Assembly: GCA_946902985.2 (NCBI GenBank)
Contig: OX336389.2
Coordinates: 1,007,345,441-1,007,409,440, forward strand
DNA: 64,000 nucleotides
Direction of reading: 5' to 3'
Origin: Meconema thalassinum
Taxonomy: Eukaryota > Arthropoda > Insecta > Orthoptera > Tettigoniidae
Under the pieces are notes generated by a model. The model had not been told where the DNA came from. It searched no databases and worked only from the letters and a program-made list of their open reading frames with translations. Shown in pieces: positions 54,930 through 64,000 of the stretch (within the stretch, counting starts at the first letter, position 1; the number at the start of each line of letters is the position of its first letter). The position numbers and the translations under genes are program-made.

Positions 54930-56198
54930 CGAGGTGCTACCCAAAATATCAGAGAATTTTATTGTAAAAATCAGAGAACTATACTTAAGTCCTAATGTCC
55001 TTCCATCACCTTCAAAGTAGTCACCTCGGCATGTATGCAACAATCCCAATTTTCGGAAGCACTCCTGGAAGTCTGCAGGGTGAAGGGTGTTCAGGACCTG
55101 TTGCGATTCCACTTTGATGCCTTCAGTGGAGTCAAAACGTCGCCCTTTCAACACGATTTTTGTCTTCGGCAACAGGTAGAAGTCGCACGAGGCTAGGTCT
55201 GGCGAGTAGGGAGGTGCGGGACCATTGCCATGTTGTTTTTGGACAGGAATTCTTTCACAACGAGCGACATGTTGCACTAACCAGTCTTTCATTTTGCACA
55301 ACTCCGTTTGTACCGAATATTTTCCCTCAGTTGCCTCAAAACCTCATAGTAAGACTGCCTCTTGGCAGTCTAACCAGGTGGAAGAAACTCCTTATGCACA
55401 AATTCTCGAATGTCGAAAAAAATAATCAGAATTGACTTGATGTTGCTGCAAACTTGTGGACCTTTTTCGGCATTGGAGAAGAACATTTTCCATTGAGATG
55501 ATTGCTGCTTCGATTCATGGTCATAACCGTAGTCACCTGTTATGACTGGATATGAAGTTTGGGCATTCTTGAACTTTTTGTTGCAGCTTGGTGCACGTCT
55601 GAATCCTGAGGTTTCGTTGGTCGATGCTGAGAAGGCGAGGGACAAACTTCGCTGCAATTAGTCTCATGTTCAGTTCATCGGCTAGAATTCGCTGACATGT
55701 ACCGTACGAGAGCCCAAGTCTGTTACAAACATTGTGAATTGTCTGCCTTCTGTCATCGTGAATCATGTCACTCACTTTTATGATCATTTCCAGTGTTGTG
55801 CATGTTGACGGTTGACCAGAATGTTTGTCATCTTCCACAGATTGTCGGCCTTCTTTGAAGCGCTTGAACCTGTCAAATGTTCTTGCTTGACTCAGTGCAC
55901 TGTCACCAAATGCCTCTGTCAGCATTCGGTGGGTTTCAGCTGCAGTTTTCTTCAACTTGAAACAGAATTTGATGCAAATCCTTTGCTCCTTCACGTTATC
56001 CATTTGACAATTCGCAGAAGCACTGGAACATGTCCTGACACCCACCACTGCAACTCACAACTCCATGCACCAAAGATGCCGCAACTTTGTACCGCAGTAG
56101 CTAAGACTTGTACATCGAGACATCTAGCGGCAGAATGTCGTCCTTTTACTGGTTTGACCGGTACAATCAAATTCTCTGATATTTTGGGTACCACCTCA
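54930..56198 (-). mobile_element. mariner transposon
   Basis: Inverted ends begin cgaggtgctacccaaaatat on the left and tgaggtggtacccaaaatat from the right and run about 36 bases. TA flanks both (54928-54929 and 56199-56200). The 1269-bp interior has one transposase gene on the minus strand. Size and layout are those of a full-length mariner. Confidence 0.92.
54990..56002 (-). pseudogene. mariner transposase (DD34D), broken
   Basis: Start MDNVKEQRICIKFCFKLKKT at 56002, then the DNA-binding region (EAFGDSALSQARTFDRFKRF, KEGRQSVEDDKHSGQPST, then a second helix-turn-helix with HNVCNRLGLSYGTCQRIL) to 55533. The middle, which should hold the first catalytic Asp, is frameshifted (55440-55530). The last part (55301-55000) has PYSPDLASCDFYLLPKTK, carrying the third Asp, and a GDYFEGDGR C-terminus. 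The region around the second Asp is not readable. Typical 340-residue mariner length, inactive. Confidence 0.9.
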
Positions 56199-56384
56199 TA
56201 CAGAAACAATCTGCATACTCTGGAGGTTCTCGAGAATGAAATAACTGCACAATTACGAAATATCAGTGAGGATGAATTACAGCGAGAGTACCTTAACTTC
56301 CTACGTCGGTGAAACATGTGTTTAGAAATTGAAGGACTGCATTTCCAGCAACTACTATGAAATTCATGTAAGTAATTATAATCA

Positions 56385-56536
56385 TTAAATACGTTAAAAA
56401 GTGAAAATGTGTAAAACAAGTTGGGCGTTACGCTGCTGCTAGCGCCAGTGCCTTGCTTGGCACGCTGCAATACACAGTGCCCAGGCCGCCACACGGCCTC
56501 TGCGAGTCTCCGTTCTATAGGGAGGGCCCTCGCTAT
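56385..56536. repeat. Truncated relative of the 12860 MITE
   Basis: Shares acgttaaaaagtg, gttgggcg, gcgccagtgccttgct and the end word tatagggagggccctc with the right half of 12860-13232. The left half is absent. Confidence 0.75.
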
Positions 56537-56680
56537 AGATGTGCATCAGGAGGGAACAAAAGAGCCATGGACACATTCTGAGAATGCTTCTCTCCAGAAA
56601 TGAATCTTGACTGCAACTGCACTTCAATATGCTCTACTATATTTTCACACCATATTAAAACACTTCTGTAGTGTCCTACT

Positions 56681-56825
56681 TATGAAATATTTCTCCATCT
56701 TAATTTATCAGGCATCTCTTAAAGCCACACTTTTGAAATATTTCTCCATCTTAATTTATCAGGCATCTCTCAAATCCACAGTAGTTAACAGGGACGTAAA
56801 ACCAATAATATTACTATTACTTAAT
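56681..56825 (+). repeat. SINE family 3 tail with a short direct duplication
   Basis: gaaatatttctccatcttaa with catctctYaaa occurs at 56681-56722 and again at 56737-56778. The second is followed by cagtagttaacagggacgta and a run of short AT repeats, the tail of SINE family 3. Confidence 0.6.
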
Positions 56826-57059
56826 TTGTCAAGTAGAAGTGGCGCTCCCTAGGATCACTCTTCCATTGCACCGTGGTTATGAACCAGGAATGCTCAGCAC
56901 AATCATATATATAACAGTTTGATAACTAATTTTCTTTGTTACCACTCCATTGCTCTCTGGCATACTTTTGGAAGCGTAACATTTTTTGTTTTAGATTTTT
57001 GTTATTACATTCATAATTTATCAATTCCATCTACATGTTTCCTCTGTTGTTGTTTATAT

Positions 57060-57465
57060 TCTTTGGGTCTTCACTCCTTAAACTGGTTAGCTGCTCCTTT
57101 GTTATGAACTAATCATTTCATCTCTGCCTAACTACTGTACTCTTCATCCAAGGCAACTTAACGTATTCTAACCTTGGCCTTCCCCTACAGTTCTTGTCTT
57201 CCACCCTTGCATCACTAAATTTGCTGTTCCTTATGGCCCTAGTATGTTCCCTACCAATCTCTCCCTTTTCATTAGTTTTAACTAGAAACATCCCTCCACC
57301 TCCTCCACTTGTCTTAATATATTTTCGTTTGTTACTCTATCTACCCATCTTCATCATTCTCCTGTAACGCCACATTTGAAATGCTTTTATTCTCCTCTTT
57401 TCTGCTGCACCAACAGTCCAAGTTTCACTTCCGTAAAATGCTACGCTCCAGGCAAATGATTTTAA
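57060..57465 (-). pseudogene. Truncated RTE-like LINE, 3' end
   Basis: Sequence matches the minus-strand LINE at 10575-11010 in complement (for example cgctccaggcaaatgattt, tgctgcaccaacagtccaag, gttactctatctacccatct). It encodes the Y-G-x-E-TW and GRPRLE region with deletions. No open frame survives. Confidence 0.75.
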
Positions 57466-57469
57466 AATT

Positions 57470-57675
57470 TAATAATAATGTAATGGGTTTGCACTCCTTT
57501 TAACTACTGTGAGTTTTGGAGATTCCGGGTAGCCAGAATTTTGCCCTGAAGGTGATCTTTAACATGTCAGTAAATCTACTGAAATGGCTCCTCACGTTTA
57601 AGCACCCTCATATGCCAACTGACTTCAGCAGGATTCGATCCCACAATCTTGCCGGACAGCAGGTAAGAATGTTAC
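57470..57675 (-). repeat. tRNA-derived SINE family 3 (minus strand)
   Basis: Complement of head and B box at 57625-57660 (ggattcgatcccacaatctt) and of the body (ggtgatctttaacatgtcag, actactgtgagttttggaga). It is the same body as 46280-46470. Confidence 0.7.
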
Positions 57676-57719
57676 TGGTGTGCCAAGCAACCTTTTTTCC
57701 AGAATGACTTTAATTGAAA

Positions 57720-58739
57720 TTTATATTATGCTTCAAACACTGCATGCTCAGAGATTTTGTGATTAAAACTAGCCATTACTTATTCAGGACATTAAATCTT
57801 GAAATATAGTTCTTGTTTTCAATCTTCTCTAACTCGTTTGATCTGTAGCATAACAGTTACACATTTAAATTATTTGGCACTATGGTATCACAATCTAGCC
57901 TGGTATTTTACAGTAGTTTGGATGTGACAGCATCTGGGACGAGTGCACTTTCATTTTGAAAATCAATTAGGGTGACCAACTCTTCTGTATTTCCTAGGAA
58001 CTCTGGAATTAAAGGTTATTATTTATATCCTCCCAGCTCTCATATTGATCTTTCATTTCTCCCATATTGCATTAACAATCAAGATCTTGAAATTTAAGTT
58101 ATACATTATTTCAAGAATCCCAAGCTCATATACCCACACTGAAAGAGTTCTTTCATTGATGATCGGGGCCAATAACCCAGATCTTAGGCCCCTTAAAACA
58201 ACAATTTTCATCTTTCACTGATACACTATAAATGCACTGAAAAGAGAAATTGATGCAGCTTGGAACTAATTAAGCCGGAGTTAAATGGTAGCAAGTGATT
58301 ATAGATGTAAGAATTCTTTGAAATTTCCACACGAAGATTTAATTTTTTTAAGTGATTACATTAGACCAATCACATGTAGGTTAGAACTAAAAATGCCAGT
58401 TGGTAAATTCACATATTGTATTTTTTAAATTTTTATTCTGAATTGTGATCTGTATATTGTATAGGCCAACTCGGTGATTTAATTATCTACTCCATGAATG
58501 TTTGCTGCAGTGGCACCACATCACTAAAGTTGCTCAATGCAGAGAGTTGGTCACCATAAAATCAGTTGACATATTTTTTGAATTTAATTTCAAACATACA
58601 GTAGGGTGGCTATGAATCTCAATTCTCTTAATTAATGTTGAGCTATGTATTTGTACTACTGAATGTCAAAATAATTTCCTTTGTGTGTTGTATATATTTT
58701 TTCCTTGGAATATATGATTCAACATGCAGTTGATTAATA
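57720..58739. other. Mostly unannotated, one SINE-tail fragment
   Basis: A fragment at 58158-58205 (gatcggggccaataacccag, ttaggccccttaaaacaaca) resembles the 3' tail of an insect SINE. Nothing else was recognised. Confidence 0.4.
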
Positions 58740-59020
58740 AACAAAGTTGATGTGTTTCAGTCGGTCAACACGATTATACCCAATTGTGATGGGTTATTCC
58801 CTAATCCTGAAAAAAATATTACATGAGATTAATAAATACACTTGGATGACCAGTTTTGATCGTCAAGCGATCATCATCAGATCCATCGTGTGTAATTTTT
58901 TTTTTTTTCAGCTTTAGGGAATAACCCATCACAATTGGGTACAATCGTTTTGACCGACTGAAAAACATCAAACTTTGTTTACTAAGGCAACACTGAAAAT
59001 GGCTTCAAACACCATAATTC
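58740..59020. repeat. Inverted pair of PLE-A termini with a decayed hammerhead
   Basis: The left arm (58741-58884) runs from tttcagtcggtcaacacg through the ribozyme segment to agatccatcg. The right arm (58910-59015) is its reverse complement for the outer part and ends gaaaatggcttcaaacacc. A T-rich spacer separates them. This is the clearest miniature foldback derivative of PLE-A in the window. Confidence 0.8.
58844..58884 (-). ncRNA. Decayed hammerhead motif in a PLE-A derivative
   Basis: Same layout as 33343-33383: stem I GGAT/ATCC, CTGATGA, stem II GATCG/CGATC, GTC site. The GAAA box reads AAAA here, so the conserved G of the catalytic core is lost. Predicted inactive. Confidence 0.6.
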
Positions 59021-59119
59021 TGGGCAATATGTAATTGTCTTTTTAATTCATATTATCAGTGTTTCAGAAGGAATACTTGGTTGGTCTAAAAAATAGAGAT
59101 TATTCAATTGTTATCAACA

Positions 59120-59856
59120 GGGTGGGTGGGAAGTTCCCATACCCCTGTAACTTTTTAGTATCAAATGTTCTTTATGATATGTTTTTTACGTATTAAGTGT
59201 CCAATATATCTGTATGTTCCCTGTCATGCTGTGAACACAGTTCCATATGCCTCCATGTTCTTGACATATTTCTGAGCATGTCCAGTGTTATAGTGCAAAA
59301 TGCATCCTTAACAGCATTGAGCAGTTCTTCGTTCGTAGCATAACTACGTGCAGTTATGGTTCCCCGTAACGAGTTGTCAGGTGTGGTGAGGTCAGGACTT
59401 CTTGGTGGCCATTTCAAGGGAGCTGGTGTTGTGGGAGAACCATGACCTATCCAACACCCTGGAAAGTATTCATTTAAGAGCGTAGTGAGCAGACTCACTG
59501 ACGTGAAGTTAAAGCCACAATTGATGTGGTGTCTGTAATATTTCAATCCAAGGTAGTTTGCTCCTATAGGTAAGAGCTCTTCTTTGCGCCTCTGGCGTGT
59601 TGTCATTGACTCTCAACTTACATGGGATAAGGTATAAGTGCTCCTCAATACTGTAACTAGGACCACTCACATCTGCCATGGCTTCACACTAACACTCGAC
59701 TGTGACTGTGATAATATGTATTCCAACACTTGATTCTTGATTCCAACAATTGAGTAGAAGTAACATAGCATAGCTACCAACTTACATAAATAAAATATCA
59801 TAAATAACACTTAATACTAAAAAGTTACAGGGATACGGGGACATTCCACCCACCGT
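59120..59856 (-). mobile_element. mariner-type deletion derivative
   Basis: Inverted ends share ggtgggtgg and, further in, cccctgtaactttttagta (left) with the equivalent atccctgtaactttttagta (right, complement). About 737 bases. The minus strand holds only a fragment of transposase. The target duplication is unclear. Confidence 0.75.
59193..59606 (-). pseudogene. mariner-type transposase fragment (C-terminal)
   Basis: One open frame, with FPGCWIGHGSPTTPAPLKWP, then [18 protein letters not shown], the motif region of the last catalytic acid in this group (usually SPDLTPxDFFLWG). It ends RNMSRTWRHMELCSQHD. The equivalent region at 62197-62841 reads [19 protein letters not shown] and shows what the motif should be. 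N-terminal two-thirds missing. Confidence 0.75.
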
Positions 59857-59859
59857 GTA

Positions 59860-60080
59860 CAGTATGGATACTGAACCATTATTTTTTTTATATTACATGT
59901 TAAAACTTTTTGTTTGTTAGTCATGTGTAAAATTCTTATCGTAGAATACTACCCCTACCACTGCCGCCTAAGATAACAATGAAGTGGTTGTAGTAAAAGG
60001 AAAACGGATCTGACAGGATACCCATGAAGACACTTCGTTCATCTCCATTGGAACCATAATATTGTTAACCGGTATAGTTA
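59860..60080. other. No recognised features
   Basis: Short AT-rich spacer between the mariner derivative and the palindromic MITE. Confidence 0.4.
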
Positions 60081-60270
60081 GAGCCCAGATGTTTAGGCAT
60101 TAAGACAGCAACATATTATAGAAAATTCCATGCATTTAGTATAAAATTAGAGCTTATTCATGTTGCAGTCACGCTAAAAAAAGAATGACATTTATCAACA
60201 TAATTTTATAATAAATGCATGGAACGTATTGCTGATCATCTCATTAATGCCTAAACATCCGGACTCCAAT
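60081..60270. mobile_element. Palindromic MITE
   Basis: Left arm (60081-60155) and right arm (60190-60270) are inverted copies sharing gatgtttaggcattaa and ccatgcatttaktataaaat. About 190 bases with almost no spacer, so it would fold into one long hairpin. Superfamily unknown; no target duplication fixed. Confidence 0.7.
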
Positions 60271-61766
60271 TCTAATGCTTGTGATATTGATTGTGTTTAA
60301 TGATTTATCCTTAATTATTATAGCACCCACTACTCATCCCCTTGTGATATTGTAAAGATCTCTTTGAAATGATTTTTTTTTATTTCAAGCTTCGATTTTT
60401 CCATTATTTACTTCAGGTTTGGATTTTATACATATATTTTCTTCCTCCCCCATGTGTGATGAGTGTATAAATACAATTTGTATTGTGCTAATTCAAGAAT
60501 AAGAATTTCCTTGTATTTGTTAATTAATTTGTTAATTAATAAATATGAACACAGGTTTTATTAATGTATATTTTTTTTACCCTTCAGTTTTACATCATCC
60601 ACTGCTCTTCCCCTTGTTTATATCACGAGGCAGGTGCATATTCTTTGTGGCATTAGCGAACATGCACAATGAAATCCGGCAGCGAATTTTTGTTATTAAT
60701 ATATTAGCATGAAAACTAAACACAGTCTCCGTGACATTTTCTTAAACACTGCAGGGTAAGCTCAGCTTACCTAATGCATTCACAGAAAAATAATCGTTGT
60801 GAGAGAGATAGCAGTATCGGCATTTTGAATGGAGCGCCAGAACTTTCTCCTCTGTCTTTCCCCTGGCCCTCCTCCTCACTTGTTAGAGAAAAGGATAGTG
60901 CACTATTAGTTGCTATAACTATAGTTTGTACGAGTCCCCTACTGCAGAATACCACTATGGCGGTGAGAGTTGACCGCAAGAAATCAGGCCGTGTTTGATT
61001 TGGGTGTGCTGTTTCATGGTGTGAACAAATTTTAAAAACTAATGCTGTAATTAAAAAATGTTTTGTCAAGTTAGTGTCACCTCTGGCTAAAATTGTATGC
61101 AGGGTAAGCTTCGGCTTGGATAAGGTATACTGTGACCACAGATAATCCCCTCGCTCTTAAACAGGAGCATGGTTTAATACTTGGCATGTTCCCCTTTGAA
61201 TCGCAGTTGTTCACATCAAGAAAGTTCAGGCCAGTCTTTGCTTATTAGTTGCATTAGTTACTACCCTAATATGTGTGGTTAATTCATAACAGGTATTTTA
61301 CTGTGTTTTGGGCAGATTGAGCTGGCTTTAGTGTATTTTATTGTTTTAAGTGTGTAGTTCGAGTAAATTACATTATTACCTTTTCTTCTTTCCTTTTTTA
61401 AGTGTGTAATTCATTGAGAAAATTATAATTTTTATCTATTTTTGTAGTAGTGCTACAAGGTAAAAGTGTGAGCAGGAGCTGTCCATATGAGTACTAAGAG
61501 TAATTAATATTTAGTTATAGATAGGAACAATTTGCTACATGGAAATTTGTCCTGTATCTATTGGAGGCTTTACTAGGAACTAAAAGCAGTTTGTTTCCTT
61601 CTTTCCAAAGAGAAACAGATATTCTAAAGTAGGGGAGTCGAACCTAAGACACTCTGCTAATATTAGTGGAGTCAGTAAAAATTTTATACGGTACTGTAAT
61701 TCATCTTGGATCAGTGATCACATCTGTCTGTTATTGTGCTTGCTGTAGAGGCATACTAATTTTCAT
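60271..61766. other. No recognised gene or repeat
   Basis: AT-rich. The word gcagggtaagctcagcttac (60752-60771) recurs loosely at 61098-61115 (gcagggtaagcttcggctt). Otherwise nothing was identified. Confidence 0.4.
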
Positions 61767-62100
61767 GAACCGACTTGTTGCGTAGTGGCTATCATCCTTC
61801 GCTGTAACCGATGAGGCCCGGGTTCAATTCCCGGCTCTGTCAAGAAAATTAACTCTGATCTGAAGGCCGGAACGGGGTCCACTCAACCTCATGAGACAAA
61901 ACTGAAAAGAGCTCAGTTCGATTCCCTCCTCAGCCATCCTGGAAGTGACTTGACGTGGTTTCCCACTTACTCGAGGCAAATGCCGGGATGATTCCAAGCT
62001 TAAGGCCATGGCCGCCTCCTTCCCTATCCTCACCTGCATTAAAAATACACACACTACTACAGACACCACAATAACACAGGTTATTAGACAAATCGTATAT
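61767..62100 (+). repeat. tRNA-derived SINE (family 2-like body)
   Basis: Head gacttgttgcgtagtggcta, B box cgggttcaattccc, body gacgtggtttcccacttact and aggcaaatgccggga, then a tail with aataacacaggttattagac. It ends directly against the mariner-type element at 62107. Confidence 0.82.
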
Positions 62101-62106
62101 ATAAAG

Positions 62107-63356
62107 AGGGGTCCAGAAAAATGTATACACTCTTTGATAGTTAATATCTATGGAACAAAATGACATACCTTGACAATTTTTGCACGGGGGGGATGGTTAT
62201 TTCATGTGTTCAAAGTGATCCCCATTAGCAGCCAAACGACATCGATGCCACTGAACTACAGCCGTCAGTGTTGCCGGTGTGACAGTCACAAAGGACGCCT
62301 CGATGGTTTCTCGTAGCTCGTTCAGTGTAGCTGGCTTCTGTTGATAAACTTCATATTTCAAGATCCCCCATAGGTAGAAGTCAAGAGGTGTAAGGTCTGG
62401 AGACCGTGGTGGGTACTCAGCAGCTCCTCTCCGACCTGTCCAACGTCCAGGTAGATTTTCATCCAAGTAGGCTCTGACATCTCTGTGGTAGTGAGGCGGA
62501 GCGCCATCTTGTTGTAGGTAAAATCTTTCATTTCCAAACACCTCTCGGATGGCAGGTAAAATCGATGTTTGCAGCATATGAAGATACACATCACCAGTTA
62601 CGGTACCTTCAAAGAAGAATGGTCCAATCAAACCGCGCGATGACAGACCACACCACATATTAACACTCGGTAGATTAACATGTTTGTCCACGTGAACGTG
62701 AGGATTTTCAGGAGTCCAGTACACACAGCTGTGGCGGTTTACAGTACCGTTCAGTTTGAACTGCGCCTCGTCAGACCAGATAACCATCCCTGCAAACTGT
62801 TCATCCTTGTTCATAGCGTGCTGCGATCTTGGAATATACACTTTCCACTTTGCAGCTTTCAGAATTCATCGTACACTTGATCGGCTTACCCCGCATTCGC
62901 GTGCACCCCGATTCACAGATTTTTGAGGTGACCTGGTATAATGTTGCAACACAGCAGCGCTGGAAGCTGGACTTGTTGATGTTTTTGGTCGGCCAGACCT
63001 TTCCTTATGCACATCCTGAACAGTACCATCGGCTTCAAATTTATCCCGAACACGATAAATTGTTGTACCTGTTGGTGGCTAAGTTCCGTACACATTACGC
63101 CATTGCCGTTGTATCTCCATCATGTTTTCGTGCTTCCAGTACCACTTCAATACGGCCTGGCGTTGCTCAAACGACAATCTTACTTCATTCATTGCTGCAC
63201 TGTAATATGCTGGAAAACACTCTAAGATTGTCACGCCACTCATGTGACCTTCTTCAACTGTTGAGAAAACAATGGAACTATGCTACCGCGCAAGAATTGT
63301 AACGGTATGTCATTTCGTTCACAAGAGATCAAAGAGTGTCTACATTTTACTGGACC

Positions 63357-63359
<3 letters not shown>
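62107..63359 (-). mobile_element. mariner-type transposon with roughly 60-bp inverted ends
   Basis: Left end ggggtccagaaaaatgtata and right end (complement) ggggtccagtaaaatgtaga remain similar through cactctttgat and on to aaatgacatacc, so the inverted repeats are about 60 bases. One transposase on the minus strand. The right end touches a (TG)n microsatellite, which hides any target duplication. Confidence 0.88.
62197..63195 (-). pseudogene. mariner-type transposase, frameshifted
   Basis: The N-terminal part (about 63195-62850) is split among frames. One frame shows a reverse-complement reading of MNEVRLSFEQRQAVLKWYWK-like helix-turn-helix sequence. The long open part 62841-62197 (214 residues) has [20 protein letters not shown] (first Asp), [16 protein letters not shown] (second Asp) and [19 protein letters not shown] (third acid), then a C-terminal [14 protein letters not shown]. 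All three catalytic motifs survive in one frame; only the DNA-binding part is broken. Confidence 0.88.
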
Positions 63360-63412
<53 letters not shown>

Positions 63413-63424
63413 CATACACACACA
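63359..63424. repeat. TG/TA/CA microsatellite
   Basis: About 22 TG units (63359-63402), then a short TA run and CA repeats. The reading frames through it (VCVCV, THTHT) are not genes. Confidence 0.95.
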
Positions 63425-63559
63425 CCCAGGTACACGGGGCTACATGACCACGATGTCACAAAGTTCCTCAATGAATTAACATCAACGTAATTTTCATGAC
63501 TGTGTGGTCAACAGACTTGCTAGGAAAGTGAAAAGAACTGTTGAAATATTATAAGACGT

Positions 63560-63665
63560 TTTTCAGTGTTGCCTATGTAATCCATTAGTAGAAGCTTTTC
63601 AGTTGGTCAACACAAGCGTGCCCAATTAGATTTGAATTATTTATACACTTAATAAACACTTATCA
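63560..63665 (+). repeat. Fragment of PLE-A terminus
   Basis: gtttttcagtgttgcctatg and cttttcagttggtcaacaca match 33220-33275. It continues to tttatacacttaataaacac, as in the inverted pair at 4285. Confidence 0.75.
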
Positions 63666-64000
63666 CGTAAATGGAATGGATTAAGATTATAGAACAAAGA
63701 TGACTAATCTATGACACAATTCGGCTGAAATGTTGGTAGGGAAATAATGAACACTAGATGCACCAGAGCAGTCTTTGCGTCGTTGGTTTGGCCATTAGGA
63801 ACAAGTGTACCTACAGCCGCTGGAACTAAATTAATTATAATGTTAAAATATATTCTAACCTCTCATTTAGATTGAATCTCTTCATATTATTCTAGTAACA
63901 ACAGTGATTTTCAAAAATACAACAATGCATCTCGGACACATTATGAGAGTTGTTTTTCTCTATCTCTGTTAGTGTTGTCATTCGTCAGTTTGTCACAGAA
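63666..64000. other. No recognised features
   Basis: AT-rich sequence to the window end. Nothing identified. Confidence 0.4.

Noticed and set aside
63272..63490. Open frames through the TG microsatellite (VCVC and THTH proteins)
   Set aside because: They are translations of a dinucleotide repeat with no other support.
1..64000. CRISPR arrays, operons or bacterial-type genes
   Set aside because: No regularly spaced short repeats with unique spacers, and all coding DNA is eukaryotic mobile-element or split-exon type.

Overview
This window is eukaryotic nuclear DNA, almost certainly from an insect with a large, repeat-rich genome. The sequence is AT-rich, has no operons or dense bacterial coding, carries several tRNA-derived SINE families, and is packed with Tc1/mariner, piggyBac, Transib, hAT, Harbinger, Tigger-like, Penelope, copia and RTE-like elements typical of arthropods. 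A polyneopteran such as an orthopteran is my guess from SINE style only. Nearly every element ORF is broken by stops or frameshifts.

One candidate host gene runs on the + strand. Its coding exons are at 5276-5333, 15458-15634 and 47720-47838. They have consensus splice sites and matching phases, and they encode a 117-residue acidic protein that I do not recognise. Introns 1 (10.1 kb) and 2 (32.1 kb) hold most of the mobile DNA described below.

Layout. 0.2-3.6 kb: foldback Penelope-like element (PLE-C) whose two arms each carry a hammerhead ribozyme motif. 3.7-5.2 kb: SINE and PLE termini. 5.3 kb: exon 1. 6.1-8.9 kb: hAT element. 9.3-12.3 kb: truncated LINEs and a local duplication. 12.9-13.2 kb: Tigger-like MITE. 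13.7-15.4 kb: Tc1 element. 15.5 kb: exon 2. 16.5-19.7 kb: LINE. 20.8-23.4 kb: unclassified TIR element with nested SINEs. 24.1-26.1 kb: piggyBac. 26.7-27.2 kb: small TIR element. 27.5-29.6 kb: Transib, the relative of RAG1. 30-31 kb: repetitive-protein pseudogene. 31.2-33.2 kb: complex repeats.

33.2-44.5 kb is one Penelope insertion (PLE-A). It is flanked by a 12-bp target duplication, bounded by inverted terminal repeats, and split by a copia retrotransposon (with its own 5-bp duplication) and by a tandem pair of a second Penelope family (PLE-B). 44.7-46.3 kb: another Penelope (PLE-D) interrupted by a Tc1-like element. 47.7 kb: terminal exon. 50.5-53.5 kb: Harbinger element containing a Helitron-like repeat array that itself contains a Tigger MITE. 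54.9-56.2, 59.1-59.9 and 62.1-63.4 kb: mariner-type elements. SINEs, MITEs and PLE-A termini fill the gaps.

The strongest biology is nested-insertion history that can be read from target duplications, ribozyme-bearing Penelope termini in both inverted arms of one element, and a Transib copy whose ends look like recombination signal sequences.
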